A stretch of DNA of 64,000 bases from Siphonodentalium dalli (GCA_032622095.1 CP136062.1:37880918-37944917); one strand, 5' to 3'. Positions 41,801-54,267 are shown, counted from the first letter of the stretch. Translations and numbers: made by a program. The notes: generated by a model not told the origin, from the letters alone.

Positions 41801-42380
41801 CTCATAGAAACAGATGTTAGTTTATCGTCCCATTTGTTGAATTATTATGCATGTTTTGTAGAGTTTTTGGATCATGTAATAAATAGAATCTACAACTCGT
41901 CCACAGTTTATAGCGCAATTTACAAAACTCGTCCGGTAAATTAGGTCTTTACCTCGCCAAAGGCTCGATCCAGACGTAATTTACTGGACTCGTTTTGCAA
42001 ATTTCGCTATAAACATGGGACTCGCTTTAGATCCTCTATATGTTAAACTCAATTGTCGTCTTTTATTTTTGCGAACTAATGTGCTCATGTTCATGTTATA
42101 ACGTTGAAGTTTACTCAGTTGTAAATAAATAAATAGTTCTTTATTGGTGGGACGGATTAATCGCGATAAACAAAATGACAATCGCTCCGATCCAACAAGG
42201 TGAGCTACTACTTATATTCCGTGTGTAAGAATCATGTTTTGTGATGCTATTTGGGTATATAATTTATGAGAATAAGTGTAACGCTTTGAACAAGAGTATC
42301 CTCTATTCCCATCATATATCCATAATATGCAGAGGGTTTCATATTACTTTAACCTGGGCAACGCCGGGTAACCCTGCTAG
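38822..42380 (+). mobile_element. DINE/Helentron-like element, copy C (3.56 kb with an insertion)
   Basis: The left end ATATTGCGAATGTCTGTCTG is followed by the leader, core blocks and a second leader at 40847, and it ends GCAACGCCGGGTAACCCT then GCTAG at 42380. Compared with copy B it holds an extra segment of about 550 bp at 41484-42033. That segment includes a hairpin (ATAGCGCAATTTACAAAAC pairing with GTTTTGCAAATTTCGCTAT). Confidence 0.8.
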
Positions 42381-42384
42381 TATT

Positions 42385-42560
42385 AATTAAATGCAGACTC
42401 TCGATGGCGAAATCGTTTTCGTTAGTTTATCGCCGATAGATGCGTCCAGAATCGAGTAGTAAATATTTACATTTGAGTGTAGTTCTGACGATGTTTTCTG
42501 TTGAGTGTTATACGGTCGATTTGCTTCAGATTTTCGTCGATGTTAGTAGAATGCTTTCCG
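42385..42560 (+). repeat. Dispersed 240-bp family, copy 2 (partial)
   Basis: AATGCAGACTCTCGATGGCG through GATGTTAGTAGAATGC matches 3835-4000. At 42552 it switches to the right half of the palindromic MITE. Confidence 0.75.
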
Positions 42561-42656
42561 ATGAATGGCAACAAGCCATATTTCCGACAAAATCCTGAAA
42601 TGTTACCCATAATTCTGCTGTGGTTGAGGGGTCAATTACTTTGGGCATTACTGTAC
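42550..42656. mobile_element. Tc1/mariner-type MITE, right half
   Basis: CTTTCCGATGAATGGCAACA through GGGCATTACTGTA matches 21118-21201, the right arm of the palindromic MITE. Confidence 0.8.
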
Positions 42657-44214
42657 CAACCATTGTCACCCACAATACAGTAGTTCTATCTGTAAGGCCA
42701 AAAAAAAAACTGTTTAGGGTTTCCCTACCTACCCAAGAAAAAGGTGCCTACCGAAAACTTTTTATTAGACTGTATAGACAGATCTTTTTTTTGCTCAGTT
42801 GGAAGGGCATCGAAAGGTATCTTACCCATTTTAAAACCTCTCCTATACATGTATATATTAGGCTATAAAAATGTTTTAGTAGTCTAGTAGTGCTCCGACT
42901 AATTCTTGCACTCTAACTCATCAGTGTCAACCAAGATCTTTTTTCATAAATTTGACCCTCAATTGTAAAAATATGGGTTTGTGTCATGAAATGATGCAAC
43001 ATGGAACATACAATGTACTTTGACAATAATGCGGCCACAAAAAGTATAACCGGATACAGTCTGGAGTAAACTACATACCCACATATAAAAAATAGTGGGT
43101 CTGACGACCTTTCGTTCAGTTTTCATTTCCCAAACCCGGGATTCCTTGTAATTACCGCCAATCAAAACTTAGCTCCAAGAAATGTGTGCCCCAATAAAAA
43201 ACTAGTAACATGTCACGTGCTCTCGGTGTGGAATTCCGAAGGTGTGGCTAAATGTTGTTAAAATAGTATCCATGACGTCATGTTATACCGGAAGAGAAAT
43301 TCACAAATCGACAAATAAAGTAGATTGTTGACGACCGGTCGAAAGTTTAAAATCAAGAATCACCGGAATTTGGATTGCAGGAAACTGTAATTAGGGTACA
43401 CTGGCCAATCTTTGGAGCTAATAATACGGCTGTACATGTACGGTCGGGAGGGTTTCGGTGGGGTTGGTGGTAGAATTGTGTTGCTCTTCGCTCGTTTTGG
43501 CTGCGGTGGTACTACTGCCGGTACTGGGGAACTGATATATCGTTTTGTTATGTCATTTAACTTTTTTTTAGTTCTGTAGTTGTTTTAGCAGATAGTCCCG
43601 ACATTCATGTATTTTTGATTCGTGGCCGTTGATTTGTGTTATTTTTTGACAACATCGGCGACAAATCGCCTGGCCAATCTACAAAATAATTCGTTCCGAG
43701 TCCAAGAGATCCACATAAATTGACATTTTTTATAATTTCAAGAAGATCTGTCTTAGTTATGGTACATATTATTTTGGATCCCGGAAGCTAGCTGTTTCCC
43801 TTTATTGTCAGTAAAACAACCGCCGAACGAAAAGTCACAAACCCTGCAACTATTAATTCCGATTCTTAGAATCGGCTTCACAGGGTTGAAGCGGCCATGA
43901 CGGCACTGGCACGTGACCATGTTTACGTATACGCCTGTCAATCACAACTAATTTCAGATTTATATTTAGTGCGGTGTGACGTAATTTGGGGGAAGCCCAC
44001 AACTGTTCAGAAATGAAAAGTTGATGGGAATGCAATAGACTCAGTATCAGTATGAATCTGAGTATATGTTTACATAGACTGAACCGGATAGTAATGTTGG
44101 ATTTCGACATCCAGACACAATATGTATCGATGACTCAACAGGTCACGTCACTAATAAAGGACCGATCAGTCTGAAACAGTATAGACAATCAAAGAACCAA
44201 GCAAAGAAGCCTAC
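42657..44214. other. Intergenic stretch without recognised features
   Basis: No exon, RNA gene or repeat family recognised on either strand. Confidence 0.4.
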
Positions 44215-45171
44215 ATAGGTCGCCTCGCATATATACGAGAATGCATTGGCCTAACAATTTTTTATCATGTTTTTTTAAATAAAGGTTTCTTACAATTTTT
44301 AGGACATAAAATAAAAAACATCTATTACCCTGCAGGGAGCCCCACACATATATAGAAGCATATATAAGAGTGTCGTCTGCTCATGTTTGTCTGGGGCTAT
44401 GTATGGGTGAAATTATAAAATTGTTAAAGAATACAAGAATTTTTTTTTTAAATTGTAAAAAATTGTTACACACGGATAATAACATGATATCTGAAAGAGA
44501 CACACATTACTTTTTCCATTAAATATATGTGTAACTGAATAGAGTGGGGCATATGCCGTCTCATCAATTAGCCACCGTTGGTAAATTGTGATGGTGTCAA
44601 CCTTACTAGGACAATATATCCTATCCGTTATCGTGATTTTGAGAAAGGTCTCTCATTGATCTTGAGAAGTTTCCGGCGTCCTTGTTGGACCGTGATTCGG
44701 GTTATCTAAATGGTTGAAAATTGAACGCGCAGTGATTGTATTCAGTACGCAACGTTGTTAGCAGTTTTTTAAATGTTTGTGTTTTACATTTGTGTTTGGT
44801 TGAATTGTTTTTGGGTTTTCTTAAGCATGCTATAGCGAATTTAAAAACAAACTGGATAAAACCTTAGGGGCATATTATAACTCAAAACTATCGCCAAGTA
44901 TTCATAGTAATAATTTTTATGCCCATGAAAAACGTGAGATTCCCTGGCACTAAACCTACAAAATACGTCTGTTAAGAATATAAGAAAAGATTATTAAAAT
45001 TGTAAAAAATTGTAAAAAATAATCACATATGATGAAAAATTATCAGGCCAATGCATTCTCTTATATATGCGAGGCGACCTATGGTCGACTCGCATAAATA
45101 AGATAATGCATTGGTACAGGGTAAAAAAAATCCCGACTTACGACTGTATTTGATATGGCGGGTCACATTTA
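44215..45171. mobile_element. Rearranged hairpin-module element with an internal foreign segment
   Basis: A half hairpin (ATAGGTCGCCTCGCATATAT..) lies at 44216, followed by the core CCCTG.AGGGAGCCCCACACAT shared with 20410-20440. From 44466 to about 44860 it is replaced by other sequence, including the block that is the inverse of 30815-30970. It resumes with TAAAACCTTAGGGGCAT and the right hairpin (45053-45121), then the TIR ATTTGATATGGCGGGTCACA ending at 45171. Confidence 0.72.
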
Positions 45172-45224
45172 TGTACAACAAATAGTGTCTATACATCTAT
45201 ACATGTTTCGTATTTGGCCGTTGA

Positions 45225-45538
45225 CCCCCCCCCCCCCCTGTGGCGATTCGATAGGGTAGTGATAACTTATGATTTCTCGACAAATGCATTTACAGAGATT
45301 GCATGTTTTCTCGTAGATTAGAGCGTTTCCAAGATAGATAACTCTTGAACAACCAACGAAGACAACACATTCGTCCTGTATAAACGGAATGGTCACATAT
45401 AGTATGACAGTGACTTTGGATGGCAGCAGAAACGCATGTTACAATTTACACGGTTGTGTGGCTAAACCTATAGCTATACTTATATTATAACTACGCCAAA
45501 TAACCTGAAATATTTCGAGTCAAATTTGCCGGCGTGTA

Positions 45539-45569
<31 letters not shown>
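45225..45569. repeat. C14 and G30 homopolymer tracts
   Basis: C14 lies at 45225-45238 and an uninterrupted run of 30 G at 45540-45569. They are 300 bp apart and of opposite strand sense. Run length in the assembly may be inexact. Confidence 0.9.
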
Positions 45570-45570
<1 letters not shown>

Positions 45571-45902
45571 CATGGCACAATTTTGTCCGCATGTTTTTTT
45601 GGCTAAATGACCCCAAAATGACTCCAAAATGACTCGTTCATATCTACATGTCAATGTTAACATCCATGACAATAGTATGCACATAAATTCATATACAGCT
45701 GGTCGGAAAAAAACTTCCGAAAACAGACAAACATTTTGACGTGGGGTGGGTGTGTCCCAACAAGGGTCGAAAGGAAAAAATCGGCATACGTGCCTGAACA
45801 TTATTTCTGACCCCACCCCACTGGCGTGTAATCATAATTATAGCATTAGAATTTACTCACCTTAGACTGTAGGTAGTCCGGTGACGGCGCGCCAAGAACT
45901 AA

Positions 45903-46017
45903 ATAGAGAATACATATTTATTACACACCATACCCTGAATAGAGAATATATATTTATTGCACACCATACCCTAAATAGAGAATACATATTTATTACAAAA
46001 CATACCATAATTAGAGA
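45903..46017. repeat. Minisatellite, 36-bp unit, 3 copies and a partial
   Basis: Units like AATAGAGAATACATATTTAT then TACACACCATACCCT; the third unit is variant. Confidence 0.9.
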
Positions 46018-46149
46018 ACCCCCAAGTAGTTTTAAAGTGATACGAAACACTAGGCTATGGTAATCAAATAGAAATGGAGCATAATCTTGCTTAAGATGTA
46101 GTTATTATTTACAAATATTTTATCAACATTGACCATATACACCGTCATT

Positions 46150-46241
46150 CTTATATATCAATTAAATGCAATGACTCCTGGTTGCGAAATATTTTCGTTT
46201 GTTTATCTCCGATAGTTGTGCCCCGAAATGAGATGTAAATA
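46150..46241 (+). repeat. Dispersed 240-bp family, copy 3, left part
   Basis: TTAAATGCAATGACTCCTGG through GAGATGTAAATA matches 3830-3915; it is interrupted by the TA-flanked element at 46242. Confidence 0.8.
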
Positions 46242-48584
46242 CACTTAGAAATTACTGTCGGTTCGACGGTTTCGGGCCGTCATAATAGACGGCCTCATGC
46301 CGTTTCATCAGTTTGACGGTTCCATACCGTTATTTTATGTGCCCATGAAAATTGTCTAAATTAAATATTTTCGTGATTCAAAGTCATTGCATCAAAATTC
46401 AATAGTATATTTATCGGCGACCATATTATATACGACAATGACTCCATGCGTATGACTGAATCTTACTCTGTTATTTAATATGTATATACTATCGGCATTC
46501 ACACTGTGTGAATCGGGTCGGTACGTAGATTGATGAGCAAGTAATTCTGACCGGGGTTAAGTTCCCGCTTTAGCACTACCGTAAGATCATTTTTTTCGCC
46601 ATTTTGTATTTGGCGTTGCATATTTAATCGCAAATTATTGTTTTTTTGGGAAACTGTTACCTTTTCCACTGTGGACAGTAACTGTTAAGACGGTCTGATT
46701 TCGGTTCCTTTGATAACCGGACAAATTTCAATTCTGCGAAAATCGGCTTAATCATTGACAATTTCCACTAAATTAGAGCGCAGAGATTCATTCTGGCAAT
46801 CGATTCATGGCACGATCGGGGTCTGACTTCATTCGACTCAGTGATGTTGAAATTGACAGTGTGTGACTTAGTATCAAAACACTCAGATTTACTGACACAA
46901 GAGGATACGGGTACAATTAACACAAGCTTCGAAGTCAACCAATAGTGACAATAATAACAACGACTCAACGAGCAGCTACAGTATTACTATTAGAATGTTG
47001 ACAATTATGTTGACCGTGTTCTGAATTTTCATTGAAACGTGTGGACATGAGACATTGTCATCATTCGCCATGTTAACGTCAAGTTATTACGACAATTTAC
47101 CGGCAGTACATTATTGGTTGCATGTTCATCTTTGGCTGACATTGATACTAAGTGGTTGTGATACCAAAATTTCATGGAAAATGTGCGACAACAGGAGAAC
47201 ATTGTCGCCAAGTCATTGCGCACAGTTATTATGGGATCTGCTGTTGTCTTGAAGGTTCCAATCACATCTATCCGTTATTGATATACAGTACCAGTCAAAA
47301 GAAGTGGTATATTAAGCGCGCTATTTTCGCGCCCAATATCGAAATAATATAGCAATTGGAAACGCTTATAAGCATGTCGATTGTGATATTACTGCAATAG
47401 TTTGCGCTTAATATCTCAATATTTTGCGCTTAATATTGCGACATCTTGAGCTCAAAATTGTGACATTTAAATCAAATTATTGTTTCTTCTATATTGTTTA
47501 TTGTCTAAATAGAGACAATGTTTTAGATATGTTATAATTATAGTTGCAAATGCTGTATGGTATGTACACTATATGTACAATATATGCACATTATTTATCT
47601 AATATAAATATAACACTATCGGGTTTGTATGAAATTTAGCGCGCTTAGTATCGCAATATTTTGCGTTCAATATTGCAATAATAAGCGCGGCAGATTTTTG
47701 GTAGTGTGCTATAATCACGACTTTTTCTAAATTAAGCACGCTCAATATCACAATAACGGTGCGCCTAAAAATACAACTTCTTCTGACTCGTACCGTACTG
47801 CCATGATGTACGATTCACCTGTTAAAACAAACACTGTTTACAAGTGACTGGACAATTTCACGCCTTACAAGTTACCAAAAAGTATGCCATTAAGATATTT
47901 GACTTTTACATGTACATACATTTGAGTTTTAACTGTGAAACATGTAGCTTTGTTCTTTTTATGGCTTAAAAGGGCATGCCAATTCATGTTTTAGAATGGT
48001 CGAAATTAGTATTTCTCATAACTGAATAGTTGATGGGTTGGCTTATCAGCTATTACTAGTATCGTTTTTTATTTACAGCCATATTTAAACAGTAGTTAGT
48101 GAAAGGCGAACACATTACGCGTGCGCAGCCTTTTCCGGATTAAATTCTACGAGGCAGATAACAAGCTTTATCCTCTGCATACTGCAAAGTTTCATAAGTA
48201 TTGTCTATCACTTTATGCATTGAGGATTTACATTTCATAAAAAATATGATCGAACATAAGAACTAAGATGTATTTTTCAGTTACGAATAATACTAGTTTC
48301 GACCATTCAAAAACATGAATCGTAATGCCTACCGGGGAATCATATTATCATCATGGGAACCTGGCTAATTATATGGTAAATTAGCAAATTAAGAGCAAAC
48401 AATTGGTGTTGACCCATGAAAAATACCATTGGTCTGACAGTTATTGGTTACGGTCTGCCCGTTACTTAAACGGTTTTATACCGTGGAACATGCTACTGTC
48501 TGACCGTATGTTTAACGGTCAAATGTTGGCAGCGATAGTGCGCGGTCTCAGACCGTTGAAACGACTGTATTTTTTCTAACTGTG
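46242..48584. mobile_element. 2.34-kb TA-flanked TIR element, transposase not recognised
   Basis: CACTTAGAAATTACTGTCGG on the left is a diverged inverse of the right end (..ACTGTATTTTTTCTAACTGTG). TA lies at 46240-46241 and 48585-48586. Removing it restores the uninterrupted repeat (ATGTAAA-TA-TTTACAATTG as in copies at 3908 and 42462), which defines the ends and a TA duplication. Subterminal regions repeat GACGGT/ACCGTC motifs. No intact transposase; short open frames only. Confidence 0.85.
47286..47802. mobile_element. Nested Tc1-like MITE
   Basis: CAGTACCAGTCAAAAGAAGT on the left and ACTTCTTCTGACTCGTACCG then TACTG on the right are inverted; the left is preceded by TA. The CAGTACC.GTCAAAAG terminus is typical of Tc1-like TIRs. 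The interior has many GCGCTTAATAT and TATTGCGA-like repeats. Confidence 0.8.
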
Positions 48585-48755
48585 TATTTACAATTGAACG
48601 TATTTGAGACGATGTTTTCCATGGAGTCGTGAGGTCGATTTGCTTGACATTTTCGGTGATGTTAGTAGAATGACGCATTCCTCCAGTTGGCATAGCGCCT
48701 GAGTACTAACTTACAGTTGCATGCACCCGAACAAGTCCATAATATGTCTTTGATT
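48585..48755 (+). repeat. Dispersed 240-bp family, copy 3, right part
   Basis: TATTTACAATTGAACGTATT through AAGTCCATAATATGTCTTTG continues the copy interrupted at 46241. Confidence 0.85.
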
Positions 48756-49659
48756 GATATATTATACATAGAGGATTTCCAACTCGTTATGTTGGGATAT
48801 AATATTTTATGAAACTAGTTGCACTGCATGAAGATTTATAAAATATAAATGTTGCATAAATTTAGGACCCTGAATGTATGCATGCATTTATGCATATTAA
48901 ATTCGCCTTTCTTGGAACAGTGCCGGGGTCAGTAGAGCTATTATGTCGCCAGTGAACATTTATAGCAATGTGGTAAACATTTGATGTCATTTTAACACCA
49001 TTGAGTCAAATGACATTCTGACAACGTTTACCCACAAAAGGCCCATGGCTGAATATATTTTACATCAGGTATCCTGACAAAACGCCCTACAGATAATGCA
49101 CCGCTCTCATAATGCAGGCATTCAGTTATACCAAATCAGGTATCATACTAAATAAATCGAGAATCTTAATGTTGGCCCGGCGATGTACATATAACGAATA
49201 ACTTATAGATGTCGTGCATTAATTTTTCTTATTTCTGTAACTGGCCGCCGGTTTCATTCTGAGCCCATAATTTAATTATTACCATATGTCGCCAGCAAGC
49301 ATACATATGCGAGAACTGTATCAGATAACAGAAGCCAGCGTTTGAGATAGCTTTCTTTTCCTCTCAACACTGCTACAGCGCAGACGTGTTCCACGAGAAA
49401 TGCGAACTATTAGCTGCATGAGGCAAGTATTTATATGGATTATGTATATACAAATACGTTTGTTTTCGCATGTTCTGTCTAAACTAAGGTATCGTCTGCA
49501 ATGGGGGTATATGCTTGGGTTAGAAAATGATCTCCACATCATTTCAGTTTTTAAATTCCTTTTCTAATTATAAATTTTACCAAGGGTAAGTTAACATATA
49601 CGTGAATATGAAATAAAGCTATTTCACAATTTAAGTTGCAGATTCATTCTTTCATCAAT
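48756..49659. other. Intergenic stretch without recognised features
   Basis: No gene or repeat family recognised. Confidence 0.4.
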
Positions 49660-50345
49660 TCGCATCAGTTTAATCGCGTAAAATTGCAATTGTGGTCATG
49701 TTAGGGTGATATCATCCGTTGCTAGCATCACATATACATCCATTGTACAATATATCCATGATGTAACCCCGTTTTGAAGTTTTAATCGCGCAAAATAGTG
49801 ATCATGGCAGGGTGATATCACCCTTTGCAAGTTCACATATAAATTCATTCTACAATATATCCGTGATCTAATCCCGTTTTGAAGTTAGAATCGCGTAAAA
49901 TAGTGTTCATGGAAGGGTGATATCACCCTTTGCCAGTTCACATATAAATTCATTGTACAATATATTCATGATGTAATCCCGTTTTGAAGTTAGAATCGCG
50001 TAAAATAGTGATCATGGAAGGGTGATATCACCCTTTGCCAGTTCACATATAAATTCATTGTACAATATATCCGTCATGTAATCCGGTCTTGAAGTTAGAA
50101 TCGCGTAAAATTATGGTAATGGAAGGGTAATATCACCCTTTGCCATATCACATATAAATCCATTGTACAGTAAGTCCATGATGTAATCCCGTTTTGAAGT
50201 TTGAATCGAGTAAAATCGTGGCGATGAAAGGGTGATATCACGCTTTGTCATATCGCATAAAAATTCAATGTACAATAAATCCATGATGTTACACAATTTT
50301 GAATCCCGTAAAATTTTGTTCCTTGAAGGGCGATATCACTCTTCA
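49660..50345. repeat. Satellite-like tandem array, about 105-bp unit, 6 to 7 copies
   Basis: Anchors GCGTAAAAT recur at 49676, 49788, 49893, 49998, 50103 and 50208, spacing 105 after a first 112. Each unit contains AAGGGTGATATCACCCTT, an 18-base perfect palindrome in the central copies, plus TTCACATATAAATTCATTGT. Confidence 0.93.
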
Positions 50346-50749
50346 GTAGAAAAAAATTTCTTATTTTAGTTTTAATATTTTATCGTTTATACTTATTTCC
50401 CATGCGATCACTTAATTATTTAATTTTTATTCTTTATTGCAGAGACTACGAAAATTGATGACGGCAAGATACAACTATGACACAAAGTGCCATGTCCAAG
50501 TAGTTCATATTATATTTGTGACTGGTATAACCAACAATAGGGCAGCATTTTGTTGGCAAATTACTACACATGGAGATACCAGAATCAGGGCGACACATGT
50601 GTATATGTATAGTTGGATATACACATCCGTGTCGCCTTATATGCTGGTTATAAGCCAAATGTCACCATAAAGTAGATTTCACAAATATATATGGATATAT
50701 ATGTTCAAATCCAAATAATTTATACGGGGTATAAATGTGCATACACTGG

Positions 50750-51065
50750 AGTAAATAACCAGAATAAATGTAGCCCTATATATTTATGCAGCTTATTCAG
50801 TGAATAAATTTCGCATTTATGCATAAACAGGTCGATAATAAATGTGCATAAACGTACGAATAAATGCCGAGTTTATTCTGCTGAATAAACGTGGGTTTAT
50901 TCAGTGAATAAATTGTGTATAAATGTCGGCCTTTATTCATGAATAAATTGTGAATAAATGTGCATAAATTTCCGGATTTATGCACATTTATTCAGTGAAT
51001 AAATTTCTAATTTATCCAGATTTATGCACATTTATCCGGAATTTATGCAATGAATAAATTCCAGT
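50750..51065. repeat. Palindromic array of TGAATAAA / TTTATTCA and TGCATAAA
   Basis: About 20 occurrences of GAATAAAT, GTGCATAAA and their inverses are spaced irregularly, so many alternative short hairpins can form. Confidence 0.85.
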
Positions 51066-51224
51066 TTTCATGCAGTGTTGGATAAATTTGATTCACAACG
51101 ATTCGTAGACGAGTTGTGAATCAAACTTATCAAACGAGTTTCATGAAATCTTATCCAACATGACGAGTTGAAGATCATTCATATCAAATGAAAACAAACT
51201 AGATCATTATCCCCTTTTAAGGAC

Positions 51225-52460
51225 ATTGCTACCCCCAATTTCCCAAAATTTTGATGGAGTCAAAATAAACGATTATGTTCACTTTTATTACAAAATCACA
51301 GTAACCAAACCCATTGATGTAGAATACCACGATGTATTGTGTTGGAAAGACTATATGTGAAGTCCATATCTAAGAAAATAATATGGGAATGTGTACTGAA
51401 CACTGAAGAATGATGAACAATAAAAATATATTCATATTTACCAAATGATCTTTGAAAAATTTACTCAGAACCACTTATTTACAAATGGTAGATTTATTTC
51501 TCAGTAATGCTGTCCAGAAGGTGACGCTTGATGGGTGTATTACGGGTCACCTTGTGTCCAGTGTCGCTGGGATTGTTATCAGCATGTGTGGCCACTGGAC
51601 TGTAAGGGATTATTCCATGATTGGTGACCTATTTAGTGGCTACAGGGTGGTGTGAAAAAATGAAGCTTAACCATTTACCCAACAAACCGGCCAAAACCGG
51701 CCAAATAAAGCTTCAACAGCCTAAAATATATTGGGTCTGTCTCAATAAAACCATACAAATATGGATATCATTGGAATCGGCTCATTGACCACATTGTGAT
51801 GGTTATAGTTATGCCCTGTGCCAATGCATTCTCTTATATAAGAGAATGCATTGGCCTAAACAAAAAATCTTTTTTTAACACTTTTTACCATTTTTTCTTA
51901 CATTCTTTAACAATTTTATAATTTTTAATGTGTTAAGCCAACGAATTCTCTTATATATGCGAGGCGACCTATGGTCGACTCGCATATATAAGAGAATGCA
52001 TTGGCACAGGGCCCTTCTGTGTGGGTAAAGGGTTAATAAGTTATATTATCAATTCACCACTGTCAATAATTAACCAACTACTTCCAGCTCCCCAGTCAGC
52101 CAAGTTTGGGAAGTGAATCTATCATTTGTAAACAGCTGGTTTTAATTAAGTTTGTCAAAGAACACTTGGTAAATATTAATATAACTTTATTGTTCATCGT
52201 TCTTCACAGTATTTAGTACACATTTCCATATTGTTTTCTTAGAAATTGATTTTGTGTTTGTTGGATTTGGGCTTAAACAAATATTTTTTAAAACCTCTAT
52301 AAAGTTCACATTTTGCAATTCTGAGATAATCCATCATGACTTAAACTGTTAAAATGGTGCATCTATGGGTTTGGTTGCTGTGATTACTAATAAAATTGAA
52401 AAGAATCCTTTATTTTCACTCCTACAAATTTGGGTTGAAAATGGGTTAGCAAAGCCCTTG
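51225..52460. mobile_element. Large foldback element, copy 2, split by a TTAA element
   Basis: The left arm (CCCCCAATTTCCCAAAATTT.., AGTAACCAAACCCATTGATG) pairs with the right arm (GGTTTGGTTGCTGTGATTAC.., TACAAATTTGGGTTGAAAAT). The loop region is interrupted at 51667-52036 by the piggyBac-like MITE. Confidence 0.78.
51671..52032 (+). mobile_element. piggyBac-like MITE with TTAA duplication, shortened left hairpin
   Basis: CCATTTACCCAACAAACCGG and CTTCTGTGTGGGTAAAGG at the ends; TTAA at 51667-51670 and 52033-52036. The left hairpin is reduced to the palindrome GCATTCTCTTATATAAGAGA plus ATGC; the right hairpin (51937-52010) is full length. Confidence 0.88.
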
Positions 52461-52623
52461 ACAATTCAAAACCTTTAAAAGGAGCTAAAAATGTATGCAT
52501 GCTCGGCGATGTTCCCCTTTTTTGTACCTATTTTCATTCTAAGCCTCCCCCCCAAGTTGATAAACATGATCACGACATGAGGATTTTCTGAAAAATGTAT
52601 AATAAAAAAATGATAAAACATTC

Positions 52624-52702
52624 TTAGGCCAATGCATTCTCTTATATATGCGAGGCGACCTATGGTCGACTCGCATATATCAGAGAATGCATTGGCACAG
52701 GG
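52624..52702 (-). repeat. Solitary hairpin module
   Basis: AGGCCAATGCATTCTCTTAT..ATGCATTGGCACAGGG with the central GGCGACCTATGGTCGACTC. No TTAA or GTGACCC terminus is near it. Confidence 0.85.
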
Positions 52703-53181
52703 TAAAAAATTGGCGTGCTGCTAACCTTTGCCCTTTCTTAGATCCCAGACCCCTCTTATGGTACCTACTGCCCATACAAAACTCCCAGATTTATCACTTT
52801 CTTTACTATCTACTGTTTTTGTGTTCTTTAAATCTGTCGAACATGTCGCCATTATCATTTGAATATAAAAAAATATGAAATTAATAACTTAACATGGCGA
52901 AACGTGAAATTTGGTAAAATTCAAATTTTTCTTATAGGAATCACTGAACTAAATGGTTTCCCATAGGCGACAGTGTTAACGTTTTGGTCAAATTCAATGA
53001 ATTGAAGCATGCAGGTCACTCCAGTCATGTTTACCCAGCTAGATTGACACCAGTTGATCACGAAATTGCAAGAAAAAGCATATGTAATGTGTTTACTTTC
53101 GTGGAGGCTTATTCTGCGTCATTTCTGAGAATCATTTTATACCCCCTACAGCGAGAGCGTGATGTTCCACATAGATCTTAA

Positions 53182-53625
53182 CCATTTAAGCAACATAACG
53201 GCCCTGTGCCAGTGCATTCTCTTATATGCGATTCGACCATAGGTCGCCTCGCATATATAAGAGAATGCATTGGCTTAACACATGTTAAAAATGATAAAAT
53301 TGTCAAAGAATGTAGAAAAATATTATAAAAATTGTTAAAAAATGTAAGAAAAAATTATAAAATTGTTAAAGAATGTAAGAAAAAATGGTAAAAAAAGATT
53401 GTTTTAGGCCATTGCATTCTCTTATATATGTGAGGCGACCTATGGTCGACTCGCATATATAAGAGAATGCATTGGCACAGGGCATAACTGTAACCATCAC
53501 AATGTGGTCAATGAACCGGTTCCAATGATATCCATATTTGTATGGTTCTATTGAGACAGACACAAGATATTTTAGGTTGTTTAAGCTTTATTTGGGCGTT
53601 TTTGGCCGTTTTGTTGGGTAAAGGG
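53182..53625 (-). mobile_element. piggyBac-like MITE with TTAA duplication, inverted orientation
   Basis: TTAA at 53178-53181 and 53626-53629. The right end CCGTTTTGTTGGGTAAAGGG is intact; the left end is CCATTTAAGCAACATAACGG. Both hairpin modules (53205-53276 and 53408-53483) are kept, and their order is reversed relative to 13078-13529. Confidence 0.88.
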
Positions 53626-54267
53626 TTAAGGGGAGATGCACGTTTTGCATAAATCCAGCCAAAATAGAGATTTTCAATAAAGAATTTCTCTGGATCTGGC
53701 AAAACACCTTGATTTTATCAGAACACCGTCTTCATTGTATGTAACATTTAAGAAATTATTAAGAGACAGCAATGGATTTTAACATAGATGTGAGAGGCTG
53801 ACAATACCTTTCTTTTTATATTAAGAGGGAGGTCAAGTGAACAATTTTGAATGGGGATTTCCATGAAAATCTGCGGAGTAAAAGTTAAGAGTTGCACATA
53901 CGTTTGAGTGTGACTTGATATGGTATTGGAAACAACAGGTATTTATCTGGCGGGTCCGCTTGGTAAATTATAAATATATATTTGATTTTTTTTTTCTGGA
54001 ATTACATCACTTGACCTACATTTGAAAAATCATTATAAAATTCAAAAATAAATACACCAACATTATCACACTGGAGATCCGTGAACTCGATCTACGGTTA
54101 CGCAAACTAAGTACAACGGTCATTTTTTATTTTCACGTCGAAGCTAATGCACAAAATGAGTATGAAACAAAACAATTATATTATCCATATCAGATTAAAT
54201 AAAACAGGTGTGAGTATGAACCATCAATGGGAAGAAGTAATCCATTGCCGAAACAATGTATTAATTT

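Noticed and set aside
42790-42850. tRNA-like segment (GCTCAGTTGGAAGGGC)
   Set aside because: It resembles an A box, but no matching B box, cloverleaf or acceptor stem could be drawn.
51452-51655. 67-codon frame near 51.5 kb
   Set aside because: It lies in the loop region of a foldback element whose other copies do not keep the frame.
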